DNA from: Nesterenkonia lutea
Lineage (GTDB): Bacteria > Actinomycetota > Actinomycetes > Actinomycetales > Micrococcaceae
Length of the DNA: 64,000 bases
NCBI RefSeq assembly: GCF_014873955.1
Contig: NZ_JADBED010000001.1
Location: 992,001 to 1,056,000, forward strand
Direction of reading: 5' to 3'
Made by a program: the position numbers and the translations under genes
The notes under the pieces: generated by a model
Database searches by the model: none
What the model was told of the DNA's origin: nothing
Seen by the model: only the letters and a program-made list of their open reading frames with translations
In this document: positions 44,522-54,943 of the stretch, piece after piece
How positions within the stretch are numbered: position 1 is the first letter of the stretch
Layout of the letters: every line of letters starts with the position of its first letter

Positions 44522-45616
44522 GTGACCGCTCTCGCCTCGGGTCTGCTGGCTGATCTGGGCGCCACCGCTGCACTGGTGGCCGCTCCGATGGCCGGCGGCC
44601 CGAGCCGGCCCGAGCTGGTGATCGCAGCCTCCCGCGCCGGAGCCCACGGGTTCCTCGCCGGCGGGTACAAGACCGCCGCAGAGCTGGCCGAGCAGATCAG
44701 CGCCGTGCAGGAGGAGACCCCGCGCCTGGGGGTGAACCTCTTCGTGCCGAATCCGGTTCCGCTGGACGCGCAGGACCGGGTGCGTTATGAGGCCGCCCTG
44801 CGCAGATGGACCACGGAGCAGGCCGCTGCGCGATCCGCAGACCGGCGCAACCGCGATCCCGCATGGCCCGCCGCAGTGACCCTGCCGACCGGGCTCCCGG
44901 AGCACGCCGACGACGCCTGGGCCGAGAAGCTCGCGCTGCTCGAGGCGCAGCCGGTCCCGGTGATCAGCCTGACCTTCGGCCTGCCCTCCAGAGCCGACGT
45001 CCGTCGGCTCCAGGCCACAGGTGCCAAGGTCCTCCTCACGGTCACCAGCGCAGCAGAAGCCGCCCAGGCCGAGGCCGCAGGGGTCGACGGACTGATCGTG
45101 CAGTCCTCCTCCGCCGGAGGGCACTCCGGAACCTGGACCCCCGTTCGAAAGCCTCGTCAGATCGAGCTGGATGAGCTGCTCCCGGCGGTGCGTGCACAGA
45201 CCGGCCTCCCGCTGTGGGCGGCCGGAGGGCTCGCCACACCCGAGGCGGTCAGCGCCGTGCTGACCGCCGGAGCAGAGGCCGTCGCAGTCGGGACGGTGCT
45301 GCTGCGCTGCGTCGAGAGCGGGGCGCACCCCGTGCACAAGCAGGCACTGGCTGATGCCCGCGAGGCAGGCCAGACCGTGGTCACCACGGCCTTCTCCGGG
45401 CGTCCGGCGCGCGCGCTGCGCAACTGTTTCGCCGCCGAGCTCACCGAACAGGCGCCGCTGGGGTTCCCCGCGCTGCACCACATGACGTCCTCGCTGCGAC
45501 GGGCGTCCGCCGCCGCCGGGGATCCCGAAGGTCTGAACCTCTGGGCCGGCACCGGATTCGCGCGGGCCAGCGACGAGCCCGCCGAGGTGATCCTCCGCCG
45601 CCTGGCGGGGTTCTGA
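44522..45616 (+). CDS. Nitronate monooxygenase (NPD) family FMN enzyme
   Basis: A 364-residue TIM-barrel flavoprotein of the 2-nitropropane dioxygenase/nitronate monooxygenase family: VAAPMAGGPSRPELVIAAS near the start, GVNLFVPNP, the GLIVQSSSAGGHSGTW segment with the likely catalytic His, WAAGGLATPEAV and VAVGTVLLRC, which bind FMN phosphate. It would oxidise alkyl nitronates, though many members have other or unknown substrates. The GTG start lies 15 bases after gnd, so it is probably co-transcribed. Confidence 0.88.
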   Translation: MTALASGLLADLGATAALVAAPMAGGPSRPELVIAASRAGAHGFLAGGYKTAAELAEQISAVQEETPRLGVNLFVPNPVPLDAQDRVRYEAALRRWTTEQAAARSADRRNRDPAWPAAVTLPTGLPEHADDAWAEKLALLEAQPVPVISLTFGLPSRADVRRLQATGAKVLLTVTSAAEAAQAEAAGVDGLIVQSSSAGGHSGTWTPVRKPRQIELDELLPAVRAQTGLPLWAAGGLATPEAVSAVLTAGAEAVAVGTVLLRCVESGAHPVHKQALADAREAGQTVVTTAFSGRPARALRNCFAAELTEQAPLGFPALHHMTSSLRRASAAAGDPEGLNLWAGTGFARASDEPAEVILRRLAGF

Positions 45617-45640
45617 TCCCGCTGGGGGACGGGACTCAGA
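45612..45640. terminator. Bidirectional hairpin holding both stop codons
   Basis: TCTGA-TCCCG (45612-45621) pairs with CGGGA-(C)-TCAGA (45630-45640), leaving an 8-nt loop and one bulged base. The TGA stop of the nitronate monooxygenase-like gene and the TGA of cysE on the other strand both lie in the stem, so the convergent genes share one compact terminator. Confidence 0.6.
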
Positions 45641-46223
45641 TGAACAGGGCCGGGTCCAGCGCGTACTCGGCCGGATCCACATGCGGCTTCTGCTCGGCGA
45701 CTCCGCGCTGCCGGGCCTTCGCCGGGATCCCGGTGAGGATCGAATTCGGCGGCGAGGACTTCACGACCACGGCGTTGGCGCCGACGGCGGAGCCGGCGCC
45801 GATCTCCACCGGACCGATGACCTTGGCACCGGCCCCCACGACCACCCCGTCGCGCAGCGTCGGGTGACGCTTGGTCTGCTCCAGTGACCGACCTCCCAGC
45901 GTCACTCCCTGATAGAGCATGCAGTCGTCGCCGATCTCCGCGGTCTCACCGATGACCACGCCCATTCCATGGTCGATGAAGAAGCGGCGGCCGATCTGCG
46001 CCCCCGGGTGGATCTCGATGCCCGTGACGTTGCGGGTCAGCTGGGAGAGCATGCGCGCGGGGGTCTTCAGCGCGGACCGGCGCCACATGCGGTGCGCCAC
46101 CCGGTGGGACCACACGGCATGGAGTCCTGAATAGACCAGCACGACCTCTGCCGAGCTGCGCGCGGCGGGGTCGTGCTCACGCGCAGCTCTGATGTCCTCG
46201 CGCAGACGATTCAATGGGCCCAA
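45636..46223 (-). CDS. cysE: Serine O-acetyltransferase
   Basis: A 195-residue protein of the short (EpsC/Gram-positive) CysE type: an N-terminal helical part, then a left-handed parallel beta-helix with the hexapeptide run [44 protein letters not shown]. His residues in this run are catalytic. It acetylates serine with acetyl-CoA to O-acetylserine, the substrate of CysK, whose gene lies just upstream in the same direction (83 bases). C-terminal residues Ile are present, the usual tail for binding CysK. Confidence 0.95.
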   Translation of the reverse strand: MGPLNRLREDIRAAREHDPAARSSAEVVLVYSGLHAVWSHRVAHRMWRRSALKTPARMLSQLTRNVTGIEIHPGAQIGRRFFIDHGMGVVIGETAEIGDDCMLYQGVTLGGRSLEQTKRHPTLRDGVVVGAGAKVIGPVEIGAGSAVGANAVVVKSSPPNSILTGIPAKARQRGVAEQKPHVDPAEYALDPALFI

Positions 46224-46306
46224 TGGGGAGCAGCCTTTCGGAGTCGATCAGGTGGTGTGGGCACCGGCGCTGGGCGCCGGCGGGCCGGGGGAGGCGTCGG
46301 TGCGGC

Positions 46307-47242
46307 TCAGCCGCGGATGTCCTCATAGAGCAGCGTGGAGATGTAGCGCTCCCCGAAGTCGCAGGCGATCGTGACGATGAGCTTGTCGCGATTCTCCTCG
46401 CGGGAAGCGAGCTCCAGCGCTGCGGCGATGTTCGCTCCGGTGGAGATGCCGCCGAGGATGCCCTCCTGCATGCCCAGGTCGCGCGCCATGGCGACGGACT
46501 TCTGCAGGTTCGCCTGGTAGACCTCGTCGTAGATCTCCTGGTCCAGGATGTCCGGGATGAAGTTCGGACCGATGCCCTGGATCTTGTGCGGGCCGGCTTT
46601 TCCGCCGGAGAGGATGGGTGAGTCCTCGGGCTCCACGGCGACGAGGTGGATGTCTGACTTGTACTCCTTGAGCCGACGTCCAGCCCCGGTGATCGTGCCG
46701 CCCGTGCCGATGCCGGCGATGAAGATGTCGACTTCCCCGTCGGTGTCGCGCCAGATCTCCTCACCGGTGGTGCGGTAGTGCGCCGCCGGGTTCGCCTCAT
46801 TGGCGAACTGGCGGGCCCAGATCGAGTTCTCGGTCTCGTCCACGATGGACTTGGCCTTCTCCACTGCGCCACGCATGCCCTCGGCACCTGGGGTCAGCAC
46901 GATCTCTGCCCCATAGGCGCGCAGCATCACGCGACGCTCGGTGGACATCGTCTCCGGCATGGTCAGCACGACGCGGTATCCGCGGGCCGCCCCGACCATG
47001 GCGAGCGCGATGCCGGTGTTGCCCGAGGTGCCCTCGACGATGGTTCCGCCCGGCTTGAGCATCCCTGAGGCCTCGGCGGCGTCGACGATGGCGGCACCGA
47101 TGCGGTCCTTGATGGAGTTCGCGGGGGAGTAGAACTCGAGCTTGACCGCGATGTTGCCGGGAAGATCCGCCCCCAGCCGGTTGAGTCGCACGAGCGGGGT
47201 GTTGCCGACGGCCTGCGTGATGTCGTCAAGAATCTTGGCCAT
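46307..47242 (-). CDS. cysK: Cysteine synthase (O-acetylserine sulfhydrylase)
   Basis: A 311-residue fold-type II PLP enzyme with the PLP lysine in SPANSIKDRIG (near residue 43), GTSGNTGIALA and the phosphate loop GIGTGGTITGAGR. It makes cysteine from O-acetylserine and sulfide. The ATG at 47242 shares one base with the TAA stop of msrA (TAATG), with AGGAAGAAAGG as ribosome site inside msrA; a longer in-frame start at 47278 lies in msrA. msrA-cysK-cysE run in one direction. Confidence 0.97.
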   Translation of the reverse strand: MAKILDDITQAVGNTPLVRLNRLGADLPGNIAVKLEFYSPANSIKDRIGAAIVDAAEASGMLKPGGTIVEGTSGNTGIALAMVGAARGYRVVLTMPETMSTERRVMLRAYGAEIVLTPGAEGMRGAVEKAKSIVDETENSIWARQFANEANPAAHYRTTGEEIWRDTDGEVDIFIAGIGTGGTITGAGRRLKEYKSDIHLVAVEPEDSPILSGGKAGPHKIQGIGPNFIPDILDQEIYDEVYQANLQKSVAMARDLGMQEGILGGISTGANIAAALELASREENRDKLIVTIACDFGERYISTLLYEDIRG

Positions 47243-47796
47243 TATCGAGTGGACCTTTCTTCCTCGGGTTTCAACCATGAAGCATAGTCTCTGCGGAGCT
47301 TGGCGACCTTGGGGTCGATGATGACCTGACAGTATCCGACTTCCGGGCGCTGCGAATGGAAGTCCTGGTGGATCTCCTCAGCCTCGTGCACCGGGCCCAG
47401 CGGCTCCAGCGTGGTCACGATGGGACGGTCGAAGGAGCCCTGCGCCCGCTGGATCGCAGCGGCGAACTCCTCGTGCTGATCCTCGCCGGAGTAGAACATC
47501 GCGGACCGGTACTGCGTGCCGATGTCGTAGCCCTGACGGTTCAGCGTGGTCGGGTCGTGACTGGAGAAGAACACGTCGTAGAGCACCTGATCGGGCAGGA
47601 CGGACGGGTCATAGGTGATCTGGACGGCCTCCGCGTGGCCGGTGCCCCCGGAGGCCACGGCCTCGTAGACGGCGGGGCCGGTGCCGCCGGTGTAGACGCT
47701 GCGCACGGCGAGGACGCCGTTGAGTCTGCGTGCCACTGAATCCAGGCACCAGAAGCAGCCAGCAGCGAGCACCACGGTCTTGTATGAGTTCTCCAT
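47242..47796 (-). CDS. msrA: Peptide-methionine (S)-S-oxide reductase MsrA
   Basis: A 184-residue MsrA with the active-site GCFWCLD near residue 13, YTGG, and GHAEAVQITYDP. The second Cys of GCFWC replaces the usual Gly. The enzyme reduces the S epimer of methionine sulfoxide. The ATG at 47796 is preferred because it gives the family's normal N-terminus; an in-frame GTG nine bases upstream is possible. Its coupling to cysK ties methionine repair to cysteine supply. Confidence 0.94.
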   Translation of the reverse strand: MENSYKTVVLAAGCFWCLDSVARRLNGVLAVRSVYTGGTGPAVYEAVASGGTGHAEAVQITYDPSVLPDQVLYDVFFSSHDPTTLNRQGYDIGTQYRSAMFYSGEDQHEEFAAAIQRAQGSFDRPIVTTLEPLGPVHEAEEIHQDFHSQRPEVGYCQVIIDPKVAKLRRDYASWLKPEEERSTR

Positions 47797-47846
47797 GCCC
47801 TGCACAACCGTCCGTGTCCCACGCTGTATTCCTGAGCGGTTGCCTG

Positions 47847-47852
47847 TAGAAA
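47847..47852 (+). promoter_or_regulatory. Leaderless promoter box of the Nif3-like gene
   Basis: TAGAAA, six bases, then the ATG at 47859. Confidence 0.4.
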
Positions 47853-47858
47853 AGAGGC

Positions 47859-48746
47859 ATGTCCTCCAGCTCTGCTCAGCCTCCGGTCCACACACCAGCG
47901 GGCGGCCCCGTGCCGCTGCTCCAGGAGGTGCTGGCCACGGCGGAGGAGCTCTGGCCCCGTACGCTGGCTGAGTCCTGGGACGCAGTCGGTCTGGTGACCG
48001 GCCGACGCGACCGGCCGGTGCGACGCATCCACCTCGCAGTGGACCCCGTGGAGGCAGTGATCGCGGAGGCCTGCAGCGGCGGAGCCGACCTGCTGATCAC
48101 TCACCACCCGCTGCTGCTGCGCGGTGTGCATTCAGTGGAGGCGGGACATTTCAAGGGCGGGCTGGTCCACGAGCTCATCGAGGCCGGGTGTGCGCTGATG
48201 ACCGCGCACACCAATGCGGACTCGGCCATCGGGGGAGTCAACGATGTCCTGACCGGTCTGCTGGGGGTGCAGGACGCCGAGCCGCTCCAGTCGGCCGAGC
48301 AGGGGCTCGCGGCGGAGGGCCTGGGGCGCATCGGGACGCTGGCGGAGCCGGTGACCCTGGGCGACTTCGCCTCCACCGTGTTCTCGGTCCTTCCCGCCGT
48401 GGCCGGGGGCGTGCGCGTCGCCGGGGACCGGCACGGCCTCATCCAGCGGGTCGCGCTGTGCGCAGGCGCAGGAGACTCGCTGCTCGGCGCTGCCGCCGCC
48501 GCGGAGGCTGATGTCTTCCTCACCGCCGATCTGCGCCATCATCCAGCCTCCGAGGCGCGCGAAGCCGCCGGCGGTCAGCGGCCCTATCTCATCGATGTCT
48601 CGCACTTCGCCTCGGAGTGGCTGTGGCTGCCCGCCGCCGCCCAGGCGCTGGACCATGCGCTGAGCGATCGCGGCTACGATGTGGAGGTCGTCGTCAGCGG
48701 CATCAACACCGACCCGTGGGATTTCGTGCTCACTCCAGGCCGCTGA
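47859..48746 (+). CDS. Nif3-like dinuclear metal center protein
   Basis: A 295-residue member of the Nif3/YbgI (GTP cyclohydrolase I type 2-like) family, with AESWDAVGLVTG, ITHHPLLLRG (metal-binding His pair), TAHTNADSAIGGVND and the C-terminal TADLRHHPASEA and DVSHFASEW segments. It should form a hexameric ring with two metals per subunit; the biological function is not settled in any organism. In mycobacteria a zinc-ribbon gene lies between it and the RNase H gene; here that gene is missing and the RNase H gene follows directly. Confidence 0.92.
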   Translation: MSSSSAQPPVHTPAGGPVPLLQEVLATAEELWPRTLAESWDAVGLVTGRRDRPVRRIHLAVDPVEAVIAEACSGGADLLITHHPLLLRGVHSVEAGHFKGGLVHELIEAGCALMTAHTNADSAIGGVNDVLTGLLGVQDAEPLQSAEQGLAAEGLGRIGTLAEPVTLGDFASTVFSVLPAVAGGVRVAGDRHGLIQRVALCAGAGDSLLGAAAAAEADVFLTADLRHHPASEAREAAGGQRPYLIDVSHFASEWLWLPAAAQALDHALSDRGYDVEVVVSGINTDPWDFVLTPGR

Positions 48747-48825
48747 CCACCAGGTCGGGCCCCAGGACACCGGGCCCCGAGACCCCCCAGATCAAGTTCT
48801 GCAGTCCAGTAAGGTGCGTGACCGA

Positions 48826-49278
48826 ATGACCACCCTGTTCGTCGAGGCCGACGGCGGAAGCCGCGGCAACCCTGGAATCGCCGGCTCCGGCGCTCTGGTG
48901 CGCAATGAGAAGGGACAGATCCTGGCCACGCGAGCGACTCCGCTGGGGAAGGCCAGCAACAACGTCGCCGAGTACACAGGACTCATCGACGGCCTTCGGC
49001 TGGCTCGGGAGCTTGACCCCGACGCGCTCGTGGAGGTCCGGCTGGACTCGAAGCTCGTGGTCGAGCAGATGAGCGGTCGCTGGAAGATCAAGCACGAGGA
49101 CATGAAGCGGCTGGCCGCCGAGGCCGCCACCATCCTGGACCCGAGGCAGGTGCGCTACACCTGGATTCCGCGGAAGGACAATGGCGACGCCGACGCACTC
49201 AGCAATGAGGCCATGGACGCCTGCGCCGCGGGAACCGCGTGGGACCCGGCCGCCAGCCGGATCCGTCCCGCCCGCTGA
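48826..49278 (+). CDS. RNase HI family protein
   Basis: A 150-residue RNase H-fold protein with the four acidic residues in ADGGSRGNPG, NNVAEYTGLI, VRLDSKLVV and DNGDADALS. It should cleave the RNA strand of RNA-DNA hybrids. In Mycobacterium the corresponding domain is fused to a phosphoglycerate-mutase-like phosphatase (Rv2228c); here it is a free domain. The ATG at 48826 is preceded by a TAAGGT box ten bases upstream. It converges with gap, leaving six bases between stops. Confidence 0.9.
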   Translation: MTTLFVEADGGSRGNPGIAGSGALVRNEKGQILATRATPLGKASNNVAEYTGLIDGLRLARELDPDALVEVRLDSKLVVEQMSGRWKIKHEDMKRLAAEAATILDPRQVRYTWIPRKDNGDADALSNEAMDACAAGTAWDPAASRIRPAR

Positions 49279-49284
49279 GACCCG

Positions 49285-50778
49285 TCAGTCTCGACTCACG
49301 TCGCCGGCGCGAGGTTCGAGCCGGGGTTCGACCCGGGGGTACTTCACCGGCGCGCTGCCGGTCATGTGCTCCAGCACCCTGACCACCTGCGCCGAGTAGC
49401 CGAACTCGTTGTCATACCAGACATAGAGGATCGCCTGGCGGCCGTTGACGATGGTCGCCAGGCCATCCACGATGCCGGCGGCCCGGGTGCCCACGAAGTC
49501 TGTGGAGACCACCTCCGCGGAGTCGATGTAGTCCACCTGCTTGTGCAGGGCCCCCTCCAGGGACTCTCTGCGCAGGAACCTGTTGAGCTCCTCCTTGGAG
49601 GTCTCCCGGTTAAGCTCCAGATTCAGGATGGCCATGGAGACATCAGGGGTCGGCACCCTGATGGCATTGCCGGAGAGCTTTCCGGAGAGCTGCGGCAGCG
49701 CCTTGGCCACTGCCTTCGCGGCTCCGGTCTCGGAGATCACCATGTTCAGCGCCGCCGAGCGTCCCCGGCGTTCTCCCGGGTGGAAGTTGTCGATCAGGTT
49801 CTGATCATTGGTGTAGGAGTGCACGGTCTCCACGTGCCCGTGGTCGATGCCGTAGGCCTCGTCCATGAGCTTGGCCACCGGGGTGATCGCGTTGGTGGTG
49901 CAGGAGGCGGCCGAGACGATGCGGTCTTCGGGGGTGATCTGCTGGTGGTTGACCCCGAAGACGATGTTCTTCAGGTCGCCCTTGCCCGGGGCGGTCAGCA
50001 GCACCTGGGAGATGCCCTCGGCCTGCAGATGCTGGCTGAGTCCCTCCTCATCGCGCCACCTGCCGGTGTTGTCCACGAGGACCGCGTCGGAGATCCCGTG
50101 GGCGGTGTAGTCCACGGCGGCCGGGTCTGAGGCATAGATGACTTTGATGAACGTCCCATTGGCGATGATCGCCTGGTTCTCCTCGTCGACTCTGATCGAA
50201 CCTTCGAACGGTCCGTGGACCGAGTCCCGGCGCAGCAGCGAGGCGCGCTTGGCGAGATCATCGCCCGCCCCCTGGCGCACCACGATCGCGCGCAGGCGCA
50301 GTCCGGAGGCGGACGAGGCGTTGCCGACGATGATCCGGGCCAGCAGCCGACCGATCCGCCCGAATCCGTAGAGCACGACGTCGCGGGGCTCGGCGAGTCC
50401 TTCGCCGCCGCGTCCCACCACCTCGGCGAGCTCCTCGCGGAGGAAGGAATCCATGTCCCCTGAGGCGGCATGTCGGGAGGTCCGATAGCGGGAGTTCAGA
50501 CGTGCGATGTCGATGCTGGCGGCACCGAGATCCAGCTCGGTCAGCGCCTGGACCAGCGGCAGGGTCTGCGCCACCGGGAGCTCGGTCTCATCGACCTGGC
50601 GGGCGAAGCGGTGGGCCTTGAGTATCTCGATCGCGGAGCGGTTGACCAGCCGGCGTCCATAGATCCCGGTGACCACGTTGTTCTCCCGATAGAGTCGCCC
50701 CAGCAGCGGGATCATGGCCTCGGCCTGGGACTCTCGGTCGATCCAGCTGCGCAGCTGCTGATCTGCTTCGGTGGGCAT
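49285..50778 (-). CDS. gap: Glyceraldehyde-3-phosphate dehydrogenase, long form
   Basis: A 497-residue GAPDH with an extra N-terminal region of about 130 residues (MPTEADQQLRSWIDRES...) before the NAD-binding YGFGRIGR. Catalytic Cys is in SAASCTTNAITP; also present are HSYTNDQNLIDNFH and the C-terminal WYDNEFGYSAQVVRVLEHM. This long type is known in actinobacteria beside the standard GapA and may serve gluconeogenesis. The start used is ATG 50778; a second in-frame start at 50811 adds 11 residues and is possible. The adjacent region upstream holds TAGACA as a candidate -10. Confidence 0.9.
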   Translation of the reverse strand: MPTEADQQLRSWIDRESQAEAMIPLLGRLYRENNVVTGIYGRRLVNRSAIEILKAHRFARQVDETELPVAQTLPLVQALTELDLGAASIDIARLNSRYRTSRHAASGDMDSFLREELAEVVGRGGEGLAEPRDVVLYGFGRIGRLLARIIVGNASSASGLRLRAIVVRQGAGDDLAKRASLLRRDSVHGPFEGSIRVDEENQAIIANGTFIKVIYASDPAAVDYTAHGISDAVLVDNTGRWRDEEGLSQHLQAEGISQVLLTAPGKGDLKNIVFGVNHQQITPEDRIVSAASCTTNAITPVAKLMDEAYGIDHGHVETVHSYTNDQNLIDNFHPGERRGRSAALNMVISETGAAKAVAKALPQLSGKLSGNAIRVPTPDVSMAILNLELNRETSKEELNRFLRRESLEGALHKQVDYIDSAEVVSTDFVGTRAAGIVDGLATIVNGRQAILYVWYDNEFGYSAQVVRVLEHMTGSAPVKYPRVEPRLEPRAGDVSRD

Positions 50779-50959
50779 TGTTGGAGTTGTCCTCACTCGT
50801 CTAGACGTCATTGTCTACGTGGACCCACCGGGTGGCTCCGCGGCATCCGTGGCATGACGGGACCCGGGCGAGCACGTCGGTGTGTCCGTGAGCGAGTGTA
50901 GCCGACCGTGAGGCGGACGGAGCGTGGCTGCGCTGGTGTGCGCTGCGGCTCGCCGGGGA

Positions 50960-51371
50960 GGGACGGGTCGGTCGGTAAGCCGGGTTCTGTGCGGTCAGCG
51001 TGATTGCTCAGCTGCCGTGACCATCATCCATCTGGGTCACGTGTTGCCACGGACCTCGAGCGATCAACCCGGATGCTCAGGCGGGCAGCCTTCAAGCACA
51101 TCCTGTTCGATCTTGCACCGGATGGGGTTTGCCGAGCCACCTCAGTCACCTGAGGTGCTGGTGGTCTCTTACACCACCGTTTCACCCTTACCTGCAGCAG
51201 CCTGTGCTGCGGGCGGTCTCTTTTCTGTGGCACTGGCCTGCGGGTCACCCCGAGTGGGCGTTACCCACCATCCTGCCCTGTGGAGCCCGGACTTTCCTCG
51301 GCGCTCAGACAGTTATCCGCCGTCTCCGGCGGGCCGCAGTCTGGGCCGCGATGGTCTGACCGACCCGTCCC
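50960..51371 (-). ncRNA. rnpB: RNase P RNA, class A
   Basis: On the minus strand the conserved GAGGAAAGTCCGGGCTCC segment lies at about 51300-51283, followed by CAGGGCAGGATGG..GGGTAACGCCC, AGTGCCACAGAAA, GGTAAGGGTGAAACGG, the late AACAGGATGTGCTT and the 3' terminal ACAGAACCCGGCTTACCGACC. The P1 helix pairs GGGACGGGTCGGTC at the 5' end (51371) with GACCGACCCGTCCC at the 3' end (50960). The RNA is the catalytic part of RNase P, which matures tRNA 5' ends. Open frames on both strands here are not genes. Confidence 0.96.
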
Positions 51372-51449
51372 GGCTCATCATCCTACGGGATCGGAGCGGA
51401 TCCTCCGCGGCGCTGAGCTCGACCGACAGGGATCACCGGGCCGGGTTGC

Positions 51450-51455
51450 TAGCCT
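51450..51455 (+). promoter_or_regulatory. Leaderless promoter box of yaaA
   Basis: TAGCCT, six bases, then the GTG at 51462. It lies about 80 bases upstream of the rnpB 5' end on the opposite strand, so this is a divergent control region. Confidence 0.5.
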
Positions 51456-51461
51456 TGCCCG

Positions 51462-52277
51462 GTGCTGATCTTCCTGCCGCCTTCAGAAGGCAAGACGCCC
51501 CCGCAGGACGCCGGGGCACCACCGATGGATCTGGGGAGCCTCCTTCTCCCCGGGCTGAGCGCCCAGCGGCTGCAGGTCATGCGAGCACTGATCCGGGTCA
51601 GCGGCGAAGATCAGGCGCAGGAGGTCCTCGGAGTGGGGAACCGGGTGATGCCCGATGTCCGCGCCAACGCCGAGCTGCTCAGCGCACCCGCCGCGCCGGC
51701 GCATGAGATCTACACGGGAGTGCTCTTCGAGGCGCTGGACCCCGCTTCGTTGGATCAGCGGCAGCTCCAGCGAGCCGGTGAGAGCGTCCTGGTCTTCTCG
51801 GGACTCTTCGGGGTGACCTCGCTGACCGACCGCATCCCTGCCTACCGGCTCTCCATGGGAGTGACCCTGCATGGATCAGCGGGGGGAGAGGGTCCGGGGG
51901 CCGCACCGGCGAAGGCTCCGCCAGGCCGACTCAGCAGCTTCTGGAAGGCGTCGCTGGAGCGCCCGGTCGATGCCCTCGTCGGAGATCAGCTCGTGGTCGA
52001 CTGTCGCTCGAGCTCCTACGCCCAGGCATACCGGTCGGCCCCAGAACAGACCCTGGTGGTGAACAGCTTCACCGAACACGACGGCCGCCGGAGGGTCGTC
52101 ACGCATTTCGCCAAGCGAGCCCGGGGACTCCTCGCCGGCATGCTGCTCAGGGCCGAGGAGTCCCCGGGCGCACCGCGGAGCGCCGAGGATGTCGCTGAGC
52201 TGGCCTCCCAGCACTGGAGGGTCGAACTGCACCGAAGCTCGGGACGAAGCCCGCATCAGCTCCAACTCATCGACTGA
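51462..52277 (+). CDS. yaaA: YaaA family (UPF0246) peroxide stress protein
   Basis: A 271-residue YaaA-family protein: LIFLPPSEGKT at the start, ANAELLSAPAAPAHEIYTGVLFEALD, VLVFSGLFGVTSLTDRIPAYRLSMG, FWKASLE and VVDCRSSSYAQAY, ending with HFAKRARGLLAGMLL. In E. coli YaaA lowers free iron under peroxide stress and binds DNA. The start is GTG after a TAGCCT box. Next to it lies rnpB, divergent. Confidence 0.9.
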   Translation: MLIFLPPSEGKTPPQDAGAPPMDLGSLLLPGLSAQRLQVMRALIRVSGEDQAQEVLGVGNRVMPDVRANAELLSAPAAPAHEIYTGVLFEALDPASLDQRQLQRAGESVLVFSGLFGVTSLTDRIPAYRLSMGVTLHGSAGGEGPGAAPAKAPPGRLSSFWKASLERPVDALVGDQLVVDCRSSSYAQAYRSAPEQTLVVNSFTEHDGRRRVVTHFAKRARGLLAGMLLRAEESPGAPRSAEDVAELASQHWRVELHRSSGRSPHQLQLID

Positions 52278-52387
52278 CGTCCCCGACCGGCTCCCTCGGC
52301 TGACCTCCCGAGCTGAACTTCTGAACTTCCGGGAAGAACCGGCGGCGCGCGCGCAGGACCCATTAGCAGATTGTCGACCCTGCCGAC

Positions 52388-52393
52388 TAGCCT
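52388..52393 (+). promoter_or_regulatory. Leaderless promoter box of ettA
   Basis: TAGCCT, seven bases, then the ATG at 52401. A GGGGAGC lies directly before the ATG but too close to be a normal ribosome site. Confidence 0.5.
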
Positions 52394-52400
52394 GGGGAGC

Positions 52401-54083
<1,683 letters not shown>

Positions 54084-54105
54084 TCTTCGCCGACGCGGAA
54101 GATTC

Positions 54106-54139
54106 GGCCCGCCTGTCGTCCATGGGATGCAGGCGGGCC
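54106..54139. terminator. Hairpin terminator between ettA and the ssb gene
   Basis: GGCCCGCCTG (54106-54115) pairs perfectly with CAGGCGGGCC (54130-54139) around a 14-nt loop, followed by CTTCT on the plus strand. It can serve both converging genes. Confidence 0.75.
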
Positions 54140-54193
54140 CTTCTGTCTCGCGTGCTGTCCGGCGCGTGCCGTCCCGCGCGGGCTCGGCGCCGG

Positions 54194-54691
54194 TCAGAAG
54201 GGAGCCGGCTGCGCCGCCTCCTGAGACTCCTGCCCCAAGTCCTCCGTTCCTGAGGGCCCTTCCGGCTCCGATCCGGGACCGGTGGTCTCGCTCTCTGCCG
54301 GAGCGCGGGTGCTCTCGGTCCCCACCTGTGATGTGCCCAGCCGGGTGAAGGAACCGGTGCCGAAGGTCAGGTCATAGCCCACTGACTCTGCGTCGATCTC
54401 CACTGACGTGCCCCGCTGGCCCTTGTCGTTCTCCCACTGACGGACCCGCAGACGGCCGGTGACGACCACCGGATCTCCCTTGGACAGGCTGCTCTTCACG
54501 TTCTGCGCGAGCTGCCGGAAGGCCGAGACGGTGTACCAGTTGGTGTCACCGTTGACCCACCGCTCGGAGCGGCGGTCGTACCGTCGGGGCGTGCAGCCGA
54601 GTCTGAAGTTGGAGATCGGCAGACCCTGGGGCGTGGTGAAGTCCTCCACCTCACCGCCGAGGAAGCCTCGTACTGTGATCGTCTCGCTCAT
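54194..54691 (-). CDS. ssb: Single-stranded DNA-binding protein, paralogue type
   Basis: A 165-residue OB-fold SSB: TITVRGFLGGEVEDFTTPQGLPISNFRLGCTPRRYDRRSERWVNGDTNWYTVSAF..., then the KGDPVVVTGRLRVRQWENDKGQRGTSVEIDAESVGYDL core. The C-terminal 60 residues are disordered and end in AQPAPF, so the acidic DDDIPF-type tail that recruits partners is altered. It is probably a second SSB rather than the essential replication one, which usually lies between rpsF and rpsR. GGAGG suits the ATG at 54691; another ATG lies just before it. Longer upstream readings run through the tRNA gene. Confidence 0.88.
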   Translation of the reverse strand: MSETITVRGFLGGEVEDFTTPQGLPISNFRLGCTPRRYDRRSERWVNGDTNWYTVSAFRQLAQNVKSSLSKGDPVVVTGRLRVRQWENDKGQRGTSVEIDAESVGYDLTFGTGSFTRLGTSQVGTESTRAPAESETTGPGSEPEGPSGTEDLGQESQEAAQPAPF

Positions 54692-54894
54692 CATGCTCCT
54701 CCGTCTCTCCACGGCGCATCGAGGTCCTGGTGTCTGACCCGCCCACCTCGAGGGCCGTGGCTCTCGGTGGCAGGGTGTCTCCAGTGTGGTCGGCCTGCGC
54801 AGCGTCGACGGGGGGCATCGCGGACATGTGGACTGCAGCAGATGAGGAGATTCACCAGCCGGTGCTGGGGAAAACCGGTCCGCGGTGGAGCAGG

Positions 54895-54900
54895 TAGACT
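54895..54900 (+). promoter_or_regulatory. Probable -10 box of the tRNA-Arg gene
   Basis: TAGACT lies 44 bases before the first base of the tRNA, giving a precursor leader of about 37 nt. Confidence 0.45.
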
Positions 54901-54943
54901 CTCTGCCTGGACCTGCGCGGGATGCAGATCTCTGCGTGTCCAC

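Noticed and set aside
50924..51706. A 260-codon plus-strand open frame over the RNase P RNA
   Set aside because: The segment is rnpB on the minus strand, shown by its conserved core and P1 pairing.
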